Shown: positions 1-5,718 of the stretch, in pieces
Layout of the letters: each line of letters opens with the position of its first letter
Numbering within the stretch: the first letter of the stretch is position 1
DNA from: Candidatus Melainabacteria bacterium
Lineage (GTDB): Bacteria > Actinomycetota > Actinomycetes > Mycobacteriales > Pseudonocardiaceae
Direction: 5' to 3'
Length of the DNA stretch: 8,125 bases
Assembly (NCBI GenBank): GCA_903970565.1
Contig: CAJCJE010000091.1
Coordinates: 1 to 8,125, forward strand
Notes under the pieces: generated by a model
Told to the model about the DNA's origin: nothing
The model's input: the letters and a program-made list of their open reading frames with translations, nothing else
Database searches by the model: none
Program-made: the position numbers and the translations under genes

Positions 1-2061
1 CGACGGCGCCACCACCACCGGCCGGCCGCGCAGCGACGGCAGCGCACCCCACCCCGTCGCGTACAGCGCGCCGGTCGGGATCACCACCAGCTCCCGGTCG
101 CCGATCAGAGTGCCCAACGGTCGCAACAACCGCTCGTCCAGCAGCGCGGCCCGCCGTGACGCGGACATGGTCACCGCCTCGACCAGCTGCGGCGGCAGCC
201 AGTCCGGGGACAGCGCGTCCAGATCGGCGTGGAGTTCCTGCGCGGCGACGGCGACGGCCGGGAAATCGCCGAGCGAGACCAGCCGAACCCGGCCGTCGGC
301 GACCACCAGCGCGGAGATCTCGTTGTTGGAGTTGAGATAGCTGACCATCGCCCGGTCGCCGAGTTCGCCGATCACCTCGCGGATGCCGGCCACCGGCCGG
401 GGCGCGCCCCAGGGGCTGTCCCGCCACCCGACCCGCATCACCTCCCGGCCCAGCGACGCATGTCGGGAGACCAGGTCGCGGTTGGGCACGCCGGTCAGCT
501 GGGCCTGCTGCACCACCCGGCTCAGATAGCGGTACTCCGACACCTTCTCGGCCAGCGCCGGGTCCGCCGGCGGCGGCAACGGCTGATAGCGGTAGACCTG
601 CGCCCTGGTCAGTTCCAGCCAGGCGAACAGCTGCCGCGCGGGGGAGCGGGTGTGCTCGATCACCAGCCGCACCGCCAACCGGCCCAGTTCGCGGCCGTGT
701 ACCGCGGTGCCGGACACCAGTTCGGCGCCCCCCATCCGATCCCGGACCCGGCTCAGCTCGGCCAGCCCGGCCCGCGCCTGTCCGAACGCGCGTCGCCGAT
801 CACCGTGCGCCACCGCGAATTCGGCCAGGCAGAGCCTGCGCATCATCCGGTGGTCGATCGGGGTGACCCGGCTGGGCCGGGGCACCAGGGCGAACTGTTC
901 CCGCGCCTGCCCGAGCCTGCCGCGTCGCAGGCACAGCCGGACCGCCAGCATCCTGGCCACCGCCGACTCGTCGACCATCCGCAGCTCGGCCAGTTCGTCG
1001 GCGAGGTGCACGGCGCGGTCGGTCAGCGTGGCCGGCACCCGGTCGCGCTCCAGCGCGTCGTTGACGTCCGCGCGCAGCCCGATCAGCGACGCGATCGCCG
1101 CCCACGGCCGGTCCCCGCGCCGCTGGAACCGGCGACGGGCCGAGCGGGCGAACCGGTGCGTGGTGGCCAGATCGTCCTCGAACACCGCCGCCGCCGCGCG
1201 CAGCAGTTCCGCCTCGGCCAGATGCCGGTAGTCACGTTGGCGGCGCAGCGCCGGCAGCACCTCGTCCAGCAGCCGGGCGGAATCCTCGGCGAGGCCGGCG
1301 GTCAACAACACCTCGGCCTGGTCGGTGTGCATCTTGGGCAGCGCCGTGGGGGAGAGCTGGCGATAGCCGTTGCTGGTCTTCTCATAATGCGACAGGGCCT
1401 GCGGAACATCCCCGAGCCGCCAGGCCAGCGCGCCGAGCGCATGGTGGCCCTTGGCCGCCAGTACGGCGAGATCGTGGGCGTCCGAGCCGCCCTCGGCCAG
1501 GCCCGCGGTGACCACCTGCACCATCCGGCGCAGGTCCCGGCTCGCCGGCGCCGGCCGGCCGACGGCGGTGTGTGCCAGTGACCGGTTGAGCAGGTTCACG
1601 GCGAAGCCGAAGTGATCGACGAAACCGCGAGCGTAGGCACGTTCCCCGATGGCGACGGCCCTGTCCAGCGCGTCCGTCGCCTCCTGCAACCGGTTCGCCC
1701 GCGCGAACAGCAGACCACGCTGTCCCAACGCCTTCGCCGCCAATTCGGCGCGCAGCCGCTGATCGGGTAGCTCGGCCAGCAGCTCCTCGGCGGAACTGAG
1801 CCGGTGCAGGCCTTCGGCAAGGCCGTGGATCTCCGCCTCGTGCGAGGACAGCGTGATCAGGATGCGGGTGCGCAACTCGGCGGAGGCAGCCGGCGTGGTC
1901 CCGGCGAGTACTCGCAGTGCCTGCCGCAGCAGCGGGCCGGCGTGGTGCGGCCGGTAGGAATTGGTCTCGCCGCGGCCACGACGATAGAGGTCAGCGGCAC
2001 GTCGCAGCCGATCGTCCTCGGATGACGGGCGTCCCCCGCCCGCGCCGGTGCCTGTGGCCAC
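1..2061 (-). CDS. TPR-CHAT protein, C-terminus cut by window edge
   Basis: This open frame runs without a stop from a GTG at 2061 to the left edge, giving at least 687 residues. The frame is bounded upstream by in-frame stops at 2083-2085 and 2071-2073, so the GTG is the only plausible start; its ribosome binding site is weak. Residues from about 20 to 540 are leucine- and alanine-rich helical repeats of TPR type, including segments such as AQAEVLLTAGLAED-like pairs near residue 250. From about residue 560 the sequence matches the start of a CHAT domain (caspase-HetF-associated): SALVV, then DRELVVIPTGALY and GWGALPSLRGRPVVVAPS near residues 655-687. CHAT proteins are clan CD cysteine peptidases, and the catalytic His and Cys come after this point, so activity cannot be judged here. 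It is the third gene after a sigma factor and a beta-domain protein. The helical repeats probably sense a partner and the CHAT domain acts as effector. The family call is firm; the role is inferred. Confidence 0.9.
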   Translation of the reverse strand, partial: MATGTGAGGGRPSSEDDRLRRAADLYRRGRGETNSYRPHHAGPLLRQALRVLAGTTPAASAELRTRILITLSSHEAEIHGLAEGLHRLSSAEELLAELPDQRLRAELAAKALGQRGLLFARANRLQEATDALDRAVAIGERAYARGFVDHFGFAVNLLNRSLAHTAVGRPAPASRDLRRMVQVVTAGLAEGGSDAHDLAVLAAKGHHALGALAWRLGDVPQALSHYEKTSNGYRQLSPTALPKMHTDQAEVLLTAGLAEDSARLLDEVLPALRRQRDYRHLAEAELLRAAAAVFEDDLATTHRFARSARRRFQRRGDRPWAAIASLIGLRADVNDALERDRVPATLTDRAVHLADELAELRMVDESAVARMLAVRLCLRRGRLGQAREQFALVPRPSRVTPIDHRMMRRLCLAEFAVAHGDRRRAFGQARAGLAELSRVRDRMGGAELVSGTAVHGRELGRLAVRLVIEHTRSPARQLFAWLELTRAQVYRYQPLPPPADPALAEKVSEYRYLSRVVQQAQLTGVPNRDLVSRHASLGREVMRVGWRDSPWGAPRPVAGIREVIGELGDRAMVSYLNSNNEISALVVADGRVRLVSLGDFPAVAVAAQELHADLDALSPDWLPPQLVEAVTMSASRRAALLDERLLRPLGTLIGDRELVVIPTGALYATGWGALPSLRGRPVVVAPS

Positions 2062-2112
2062 CGCGCTATGTCACCACATTCGTCACCAACGCCGATACCC
2101 ACCCGGTCGTCG

Positions 2113-2141
2113 CCGTCGGCTCAGGGACTGTTAGCCGACGG
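2113..2141 (-). other. intercistronic hairpin before the CHAT gene
   Basis: A perfect 9-bp inverted repeat (CCGTCGGCT / AGCCGACGG) with an 11-nt loop sits in the 100-nt gap between the stop of the 174-residue gene (2162) and the GTG of the TPR-CHAT gene (2061). No T-tract follows on the minus strand. It could act as a partial terminator, an attenuator or an mRNA stabiliser that sets CHAT output below that of the two upstream genes. The structure is visible; any effect is inferred. Confidence 0.5.
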
Positions 2142-2161
2142 TGGTCGCCACCATCACCCAC

Positions 2162-2686
2162 TCATCGCATGATGGTCGGTGTCACCACCGTCCGCGCCCG
2201 CTGCCCGGTGGGCACCGCGAGGTGGACCAGAAGCTGGGTACAGCCCAGCGGCACGTTGGCCAGCACGAACCGGCCACCGTCATCGGCGGCGGCGGTCAGC
2301 GTCGTATGGCCGGACACCCGGACCTCGACGGTGTGCGGGCCCGAGGGAACCAGCCAGCCGTCGAAGCGATGGCCGCCGGTGGCCGGGGCGAGGCTGACCA
2401 TCACGGTCAGGTCCTCGACGGTGAAGGTCATCGTGCTCGGCCCCGCCTGGCTGCGCACCCCGGCCAGCTGCCGGGTATCGGTCTGCCGGGCGATCTCGAT
2501 GAACTGCGGATCTTCCAGTTCGAGGGCGAACTGGACCCTGGCCACGAGATCTGCTGGCATGGAATCGGCGCGCACCAGTAGGTCTCCCAGCTCGGTGAGC
2601 AATTCGGTGTCTTCTGGTGACAGGCCGAGGGCTGCCAGTCCTTCCCCCGCCCGTCCGGGCCCTGTCGGGCCATCGGTCGGGTTCAC
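2162..2686 (-). CDS. CHAT/sigma-associated protein with carboxypeptidase-regulatory-like C-terminal domain
   Basis: A 174-residue soluble protein with no signal peptide or membrane segment. The GTG start overlaps the TGA of the sigma gene as GTGA and has AAGGAGG (2693-2699) six bases upstream, so translation is coupled to the sigma factor. Residues 15-75 are predicted helical and acidic, with LSPEDTELLTELGDLL, a DSMPADLVARVQFALELED stretch and an IARQTD motif. Residues 85-170 look like beta strands, with the GRF-x-L-x-NVP-x-G pattern near 138-148 typical of carboxypeptidase-regulatory-like or SpaA-like sandwiches. I recall similar two-part proteins next to sigma factors and CHAT proteins in actinomycetes, but no assigned biochemical role. 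Its place between sigma and protease suggests an adaptor, a non-zinc anti-sigma factor or a cleavage target. It has no visible catalytic motif. Confidence 0.85.
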   Translation of the reverse strand: MNPTDGPTGPGRAGEGLAALGLSPEDTELLTELGDLLVRADSMPADLVARVQFALELEDPQFIEIARQTDTRQLAGVRSQAGPSTMTFTVEDLTVMVSLAPATGGHRFDGWLVPSGPHTVEVRVSGHTTLTAAADDGGRFVLANVPLGCTQLLVHLAVPTGQRARTVVTPTIMR

Positions 2687-3333
2687 GACGAACCTCCTTC
2701 GGTCTCATTGGTGAGTACTTTGCGCAACGTGGCCAGGCAGCGCATCCGGGTCGGGCCGATGCTGCCTCGGCGCATGGACATCTTCTTGGCCACCACGTCG
2801 TACTCGGCGCGGCCGTCGAGCACGGTCAGTCGAATCAGCATCTGGCAGTGCGCCGACAGCTTCCGGAACGCCGTCCACAGGTGGACATCGCGATCGCGTT
2901 GCAGCACTTCCTGCTCGGGCAGGCCGTCCTGGGCACACAGCCGATCGAGCACGTCGTCGACCAGCGGTTGCTCATGGGTGGTCTTGTGCTGGCTCTGGTA
3001 CACCTCCCGGCGGGTGGTCGTGATCAGCCACTGCGCCACCGCCTTCGGTTCCTCGATCGTGTCCAGCTTGTTCAGCAGTTTCAGCCAGACCGCCTGCACG
3101 ATGTCCTCGGCCTGGGTCCGTTCGAGCCCGTGCGCGCGAGCGACGTGCCAGAGCAGTGGGCTGAGTTCTTCGACCAGCGCGTTCAACGCCAGCCGGTCGC
3201 CCTCACGAGCGGCGCACACGCAGGCGCCGTACTTCTGGTGCCCGGTCAGTTCCCACCAGGACGGGGGCTTGGGCTCGGGGTCGGTCGGCTCCGCGTCGAC
3301 CCGTGGGTCATCCCGTTTACCGGTCATCACCAT
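2683..3333 (-). CDS. ECF-like sigma-70 family RNA polymerase sigma factor
   Basis: A 216-residue sigma factor. The frame is open upstream to 3522, but the ATG at 3333 is chosen because AAGGAGG (3342-3348) lies eight bases before it and the extra N-terminus looks non-coding; a second ATG follows two codons later. After an acidic, proline-rich leader (residues 1-30), region 2 spans about 45-115 with the core-binding signature AEDIVQAVWLKLL (75-87) and WLITTTRRE (102-110). Region 4 spans about 148-206 with LWTAFRKLSAHCQMLIRL and a helix-turn-helix ending in MRRGSIGPTRMRCLATLRK (187-205). There is no region 1.1 or 3, and no SnoaL-like C-terminal extension. It would direct polymerase to a small regulon, possibly including its own operon, and is translationally coupled to the next gene. 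I see no zinc-type anti-sigma gene, so control probably comes from the middle protein or the CHAT protease (inference). Confidence 0.93.
   Translation of the reverse strand: MVMTGKRDDPRVDAEPTDPEPKPPSWWELTGHQKYGACVCAAREGDRLALNALVEELSPLLWHVARAHGLERTQAEDIVQAVWLKLLNKLDTIEEPKAVAQWLITTTRREVYQSQHKTTHEQPLVDDVLDRLCAQDGLPEQEVLQRDRDVHLWTAFRKLSAHCQMLIRLTVLDGRAEYDVVAKKMSMRRGSIGPTRMRCLATLRKVLTNETEGGSS
2693..2699 (-). promoter_or_regulatory. strong RBS of the translationally coupled middle gene
   Basis: AAGGAGG on the minus strand, six bases before the GTG at 2686 and inside the end of the sigma gene. It decides the GTG start and, with the GTGA overlap, shows that the sigma factor and the middle protein are made together. 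Confidence 0.8.
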
Positions 3334-3341
3334 GCGGCGAT

Positions 3342-3348
3342 CCTCCTT
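3342..3348 (-). promoter_or_regulatory. RBS fixing the sigma factor start
   Basis: AAGGAGG on the minus strand with an eight-base spacer to the ATG at 3333. It argues against the 63-codon longer reading that opens at 3522, whose N-terminus would also run across the hairpin at 3496-3525. Confidence 0.8.
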
Positions 3349-3495
3349 GACGCGGTGCGCCGTTCCGCACGAGCCCGTCCTTCCTGACCACGCGCTGTAC
3401 GAACCGGTCAGAAAACAGGAACAGCCTCGACGCACGCAGATACATCCCGATGCGGTGAGTTTATGGTGGCGATCGATCACCGACCGCGCACATGC

Positions 3496-3525
3496 CGCGT
3501 GGCCGGGACAAAGCCCGGCCACGCG
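3496..3525 (-). terminator. 12-bp GC-rich hairpin between the small peptide gene and the sigma gene
   Basis: A perfect 12-bp inverted repeat (CGCGTGGCCGGG / CCCGGCCACGCG) with a six-base loop. It lies about 90 nt past the stop of the 54-codon gene and about 160 nt before the sigma ATG. No U-tract follows, as is common for hairpin terminators in high-GC actinomycetes. It probably ends or attenuates the peptide transcript, leaving the sigma operon its own promoter in 3334-3495. Within that stretch I see only a TAAACT-like -10 near 3450 without a good -35, so no promoter is called. Confidence 0.6.
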
Positions 3526-3571
3526 ACTGGTGGAGACGTTGACTTCGGCCCGGTCGACCCACTGCCTACCG

Positions 3572-3594
3572 ACGGCCGTGCCAGGCCCGGCCGT
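3572..3594 (-). other. small hairpin just after the peptide gene stop
   Basis: A 7-bp inverted repeat (ACGGCCG / CGGCCGT) with a nine-base loop, beginning about 22 nt after the TGA at 3617. It may be part of a tandem termination region with the longer hairpin at 3496-3525, or protect the 3' end of a short, abundant mRNA. It is short enough to be chance in GC-rich DNA. Confidence 0.3.
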
Positions 3595-3616
3595 TCACCA
3601 CGACCGATCGGCCGGC

Positions 3617-3781
3617 TCAGCTCACCGCCAGCGGCTCGTCCTGGCTGCTCCAGCCGCCCTGCATGGGTGACGCCTTTACCGGATTGGTGGCGGGCGCCGG
3701 CTCGGCAGGTTCGGCGGTGGCCGGTCGCTCGTCGTCGAGTCCCGGCTTGACCTCGTCAAGAGTGGGGCTGATGTTGTCCAT
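3617..3781 (-). CDS. 54-residue acidic Pro/Ala-rich peptide, unknown function
   Basis: A short minus-strand gene: ATG at 3781, TGA at 3617-3619, with AGGAGGG (3790-3796) eight bases upstream, one of the best ribosome binding sites in the window. The peptide begins MDNISPTLDEVKPGLDDERP, which is acidic. A central Pro/Ala/Glu-rich linker follows (about residues 21-35), then a distinct tail with MQGGWSSQDEP (about 40-50) before the C-terminal LAVS. It has no signal peptide, Cys or membrane segment. The layout of flexible acidic leader plus short tail with a lone Trp resembles a ribosomal peptide precursor or a protease substrate, but no modifying enzyme is visible nearby. It is the first gene upstream of the sigma/TPR-CHAT unit on the same strand, so it may be a substrate of the CHAT peptidase or a target of the sigma factor. 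I do not recognise a named family. That it is a gene is well supported; the role is not. Confidence 0.75.
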   Translation of the reverse strand: MDNISPTLDEVKPGLDDERPATAEPAEPAPATNPVKASPMQGGWSSQDEPLAVS

Positions 3782-3789
3782 ACTGCGGT

Positions 3790-3796
3790 CCCTCCT
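3790..3796 (-). promoter_or_regulatory. RBS of the 54-codon peptide gene
   Basis: AGGAGGG on the minus strand, eight bases before the ATG at 3781. A near-perfect site at ideal spacing is the main reason to call this short reading frame a real gene. Confidence 0.75.
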
Positions 3797-4307
3797 GCAT
3801 CGACCCCCGAGGCTCCCGGCCGGCCCAACCCCGGCCGCGAGTCGCTGTGCGATCGCTTTCCGCGACCGCGTGCGTCAACCCTGGCGGAGAACACACATAG
3901 TGATCAGTTGGGCATTCATATGTGGCAAGCGGGTGAACGCACTAGGGAAATTATGCTGACTGGAGTAGCGAAGTAAAGATATTTCTTACTCTCCGCCGCG
4001 AAAATTTTTGTTGATATTCGAACGGCCCAACCTGCGGGCGCGCCGGAGGGCCCCCTCGCCCCCCGAACTCCAGGGAGGGGGCCCTCGTAGCCGGACTGCG
4101 CGCTGCCACGGTCCGCGTCAGGCCCCTCCCGACTGAACGCCGACCGTGGCCCCTGCGCCGGCGCACCCCGGCCGTTCCGGGTGCTCATCGAGCCACGTGG
4201 ATCAAGAGCGGGACAGACCGGGGCAGATACACGTTTGGCCAAGAAATCTTTGCCCAACGCTATGGGTAGATCTACGGAGAGTGTCCATTGACATCGGTAT
4301 TGATCCG
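3797..4307. other. intergenic region with AT-rich island, no convincing gene
   Basis: About 510 bases without a supported gene. Positions 3895-4025 are strikingly AT-rich (roughly 43% GC by my count for 3901-4020, against about 70% around it) and probably contain the promoter of the leftward peptide gene. I could not pick a convincing -35/-10 pair there. The rest is GC-rich with a strong inverted repeat at 4046-4086. Near the right end TTGACA at 4288-4293 is a perfect -35 box facing right, but the matching -10 (TTCGAT, 4312-4317, 18-base spacing) is poor. A leftward open frame across this region (3916-4257) has no coding character. Confidence 0.5.
4046..4086. repeat. perfect 12-bp inverted repeat
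   Basis: GAGGGCCCCCTC (4046-4057) and GAGGGGGCCCTC (4075-4086) are exact reverse complements separated by 17 bases. The stem would be very stable. No T-run follows on either strand, and no intact gene ends close to it, so it is not an obvious terminator of a present gene. It may be a left-over terminator of a lost gene or an end of a decayed mobile piece. Confidence 0.6.
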
Positions 4308-4699
4308 ATGTTTCGATGGGTAGTGGTGGACGACTCGTGCGTGCGACCTTCCTGGAAGAGGGCGGCAGCCTTGTCAGTGTTGGCGAAGCGCCGTGGTTTC
4401 CGTGGCGACGGCGACTACGACGACGGCGTGCACTACACGCCGGACAACGGCGCGTCGGCCACGCTGACCTTCACCGGCACCGGCATCACCTACTACACCG
4501 AGACCAACAGCGACGAGGGCACCGTCGGCATCTCGATCGACGGAGTCGCCAAGGGCACCGTCAGCGCCGTCTCCGCGACGCGCCAGGCCCAGCAGCCGCT
4601 GTCTGCGATCAGCGGACTGCCAGCGGCCAGCACACCATCACCGTGACCAAGCAGAGCGGAACCTATCTGGTGGTCGACGGTTTCGGCAGCACCTCGTGA
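4308..4699 (+). pseudogene. frameshifted remnant of a secreted beta-sandwich (carbohydrate-binding-like) domain
   Basis: The only plus-strand coding signal. From about 4329 to 4619 one frame reads VDDS, then GDYDDGVHYTPDNGA, LTFTGTGITYYTETNSDEGT, ISIDGVAKGTV and SATRQAQQPLSAISGL. At about 4620 the match jumps to the frame one base over, giving SGQHTITVTKQSGTYLVVDGF and a TGA at 4697. Restoring one base after the GL codons would give GL-x-SGQHT, so a single-base deletion is the simplest reading; without it the frame stops at 4644-4646. This pattern is familiar from C-terminal accessory domains of secreted actinomycete glycosidases and surface proteins. No signal peptide or catalytic part precedes it, and the segment between VDDS and GDYDD is poorly conserved, so the N-terminal side also looks decayed or rearranged. 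Candidate starts are ATG 4308 or GTG 4323. A sequencing error could explain the shift but not the missing front. Confidence 0.7.
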
Positions 4700-4730
4700 C
4701 GCCCGTCGCGGAGGTCGGCGGCGGCTGTCG

Positions 4731-5570
4731 TCAGTAGCCGTTGACCTCCGCGACCGCGCTCTCGAACTTGTCCAGCGCGCGCTCGACCGGTCCGGCCTGG
4801 CCCGACGGCGCCCAGTACACGGCCCGCCGGAAGCCGGCCTTCGCATAGGCCTCGATGACCTCGGGCTTCGGCGGAATGCCCATCACCGTCAGCTCCATCG
4901 GCCGCTCCGCCCGATCCCGCAGTTCCGTGGCGCGTTCCAGGATGCCCTCGGGCGCGTAGTTCGGCATCCAGCCGTCGCCGAAGCCCAGAACCCGGTCCAG
5001 CACGGTCGGTCCGTTGCCACCGACCAGGACCGGCGGATGCGGTCGCTGTGCCGGCTTCGGCCAGGACCAGATCCGGTCGAAGTTGACGTACTCACCGGCG
5101 TAGCTGGCCTCCTCCCGCGTCCAGATGGCCTTCATCGCCTCGACCCGCTCGCGCAGCAGCGCCATCCTGGTGCGCGGATCGGTCCCGTGATCGGCCATCT
5201 CCTCGCGATTCCAGCCGGCGCCCACCCCGAACTCGAACCGGCCGCCGGAGAGGGTGTCCACGCTGGCGACCTCTTTGGCCGTGGTGATCGGATCGCGCTG
5301 GATGACCAGGCAGATGCCGCTGCCGATGCGCAGCCGGCTGGTGGCGACCGCGGCGGCGGTGGCGGCGACGAACAGGTCGTAGGTGTGCACGTACTTGTGC
5401 GGCAGCTCACCGCCACCGGGATACGGACTCTGCCGGGAGGCGGGGATGTGGGTGTGTTCCGGGAAGAACAGCGACTCGTGGCCGCGCTGTTCGACCAGAC
5501 GGGCGATCGAGCCGGGATCGAGGGCATCGTGAGTTGCGAAGAACGCTATTCCGGTATCCACGCCTCGCAC
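4731..5570 (-). CDS. LLM-class (luciferase-like) flavin/F420-dependent oxidoreductase
   Basis: A 279-residue TIM-barrel oxidoreductase of the bacterial luciferase-like superfamily, close in pattern to the F420-dependent TIGR03619-type proteins common in mycobacteria and relatives. Diagnostic stretches are GIAFFATHDALDPGSIARL (7-25), ESLFFPEHTHIPASR (32-46), the barrel strand LRIGSGICLVIQRDPI (80-95), the family hallmark LSGGRFEFGVGAGWNREEM (108-125) and PPVLVGGNGPTVLDRVLGFGDGW (179-201). The frame opens at a GTG at 5627, but the conserved start falls near residue 7 of the shorter form. GTG 5570, with GGGGG about five bases upstream, is preferred; GTG 5561 is nearly as good. The length is typical. 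The physiological substrate cannot be read from the sequence; these enzymes oxidise or reduce diverse organic compounds. It lies 148 nt after the rhamnose-binding protein gene with a hairpin between, so it is probably not part of the transport operon. Confidence 0.92.
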   Translation of the reverse strand: MRGVDTGIAFFATHDALDPGSIARLVEQRGHESLFFPEHTHIPASRQSPYPGGGELPHKYVHTYDLFVAATAAAVATSRLRIGSGICLVIQRDPITTAKEVASVDTLSGGRFEFGVGAGWNREEMADHGTDPRTRMALLRERVEAMKAIWTREEASYAGEYVNFDRIWSWPKPAQRPHPPVLVGGNGPTVLDRVLGFGDGWMPNYAPEGILERATELRDRAERPMELTVMGIPPKPEVIEAYAKAGFRRAVYWAPSGQAGPVERALDKFESAVAEVNGY

Positions 5571-5632
5571 GATACCCCCGCGCCGATCATGAACGTCCGC
5601 CGAGAAGTCGACCCGAAAACGACCCACGGTGT

Positions 5633-5658
5633 TCGGCCGGTGCGCAGGAACCGGCCGA
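5633..5658 (-). terminator. hairpin after the sugar-binding protein gene
   Basis: A perfect 9-bp inverted repeat (TCGGCCGGT / ACCGGCCGA) with an eight-base loop, about 60 nt after the stop of the RhaS-type gene and about 60 nt before the oxidoreductase start. There is no immediate T-run; a TTTT occurs about 20 bases further on. It is a plausible terminator of the transport operon. Confidence 0.45.
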
Positions 5659-5718
5659 GCCCCGTGAGTCTACGTCAGAAAGTCCCTACCCGACCCGGTG
5701 GAACTTCTCCCGGCCTTC

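Noticed and set aside
229..1581. 450-codon plus-strand open frame
   Set aside because: It is antisense to the TPR-CHAT gene, whose frame is continuous and has recognisable CHAT motifs. The plus-strand product is Gln/Arg/Pro/His-rich low-complexity, as expected from GC-rich antisense DNA.
1..3333. Type III-E CRISPR locus
   Set aside because: The sigma plus TPR-CHAT pairing is reminiscent of it, but there are no repeats, spacers or gRAMP effector in the window.
3334..3522. 63-codon N-terminal extension of the sigma factor
   Set aside because: The extension is Cys/Ser/Arg-rich and unlike sigma N-termini. It overlaps a terminator-like hairpin, and a perfect AAGGAGG precedes the ATG at 3333.
2617..3670. 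Plus-strand open frames of 256 and 320 codons
   Set aside because: They are antisense to the sigma factor and the 54-codon gene; the minus frames carry sigma region 2 and 4 motifs and strong ribosome binding sites.
3617..3781. FxSxx-COOH type ribosomal peptide
   Set aside because: The peptide ends PLAVS, lacking the Phe five residues from the end, and no radical SAM maturase is nearby.
3916..4257. 113-codon minus-strand open frame starting MGKDFLAKR
   Set aside because: It crosses both the AT-rich island and the GC-rich inverted repeat with abrupt composition change, has no good ribosome binding site that I can see and resembles no family.
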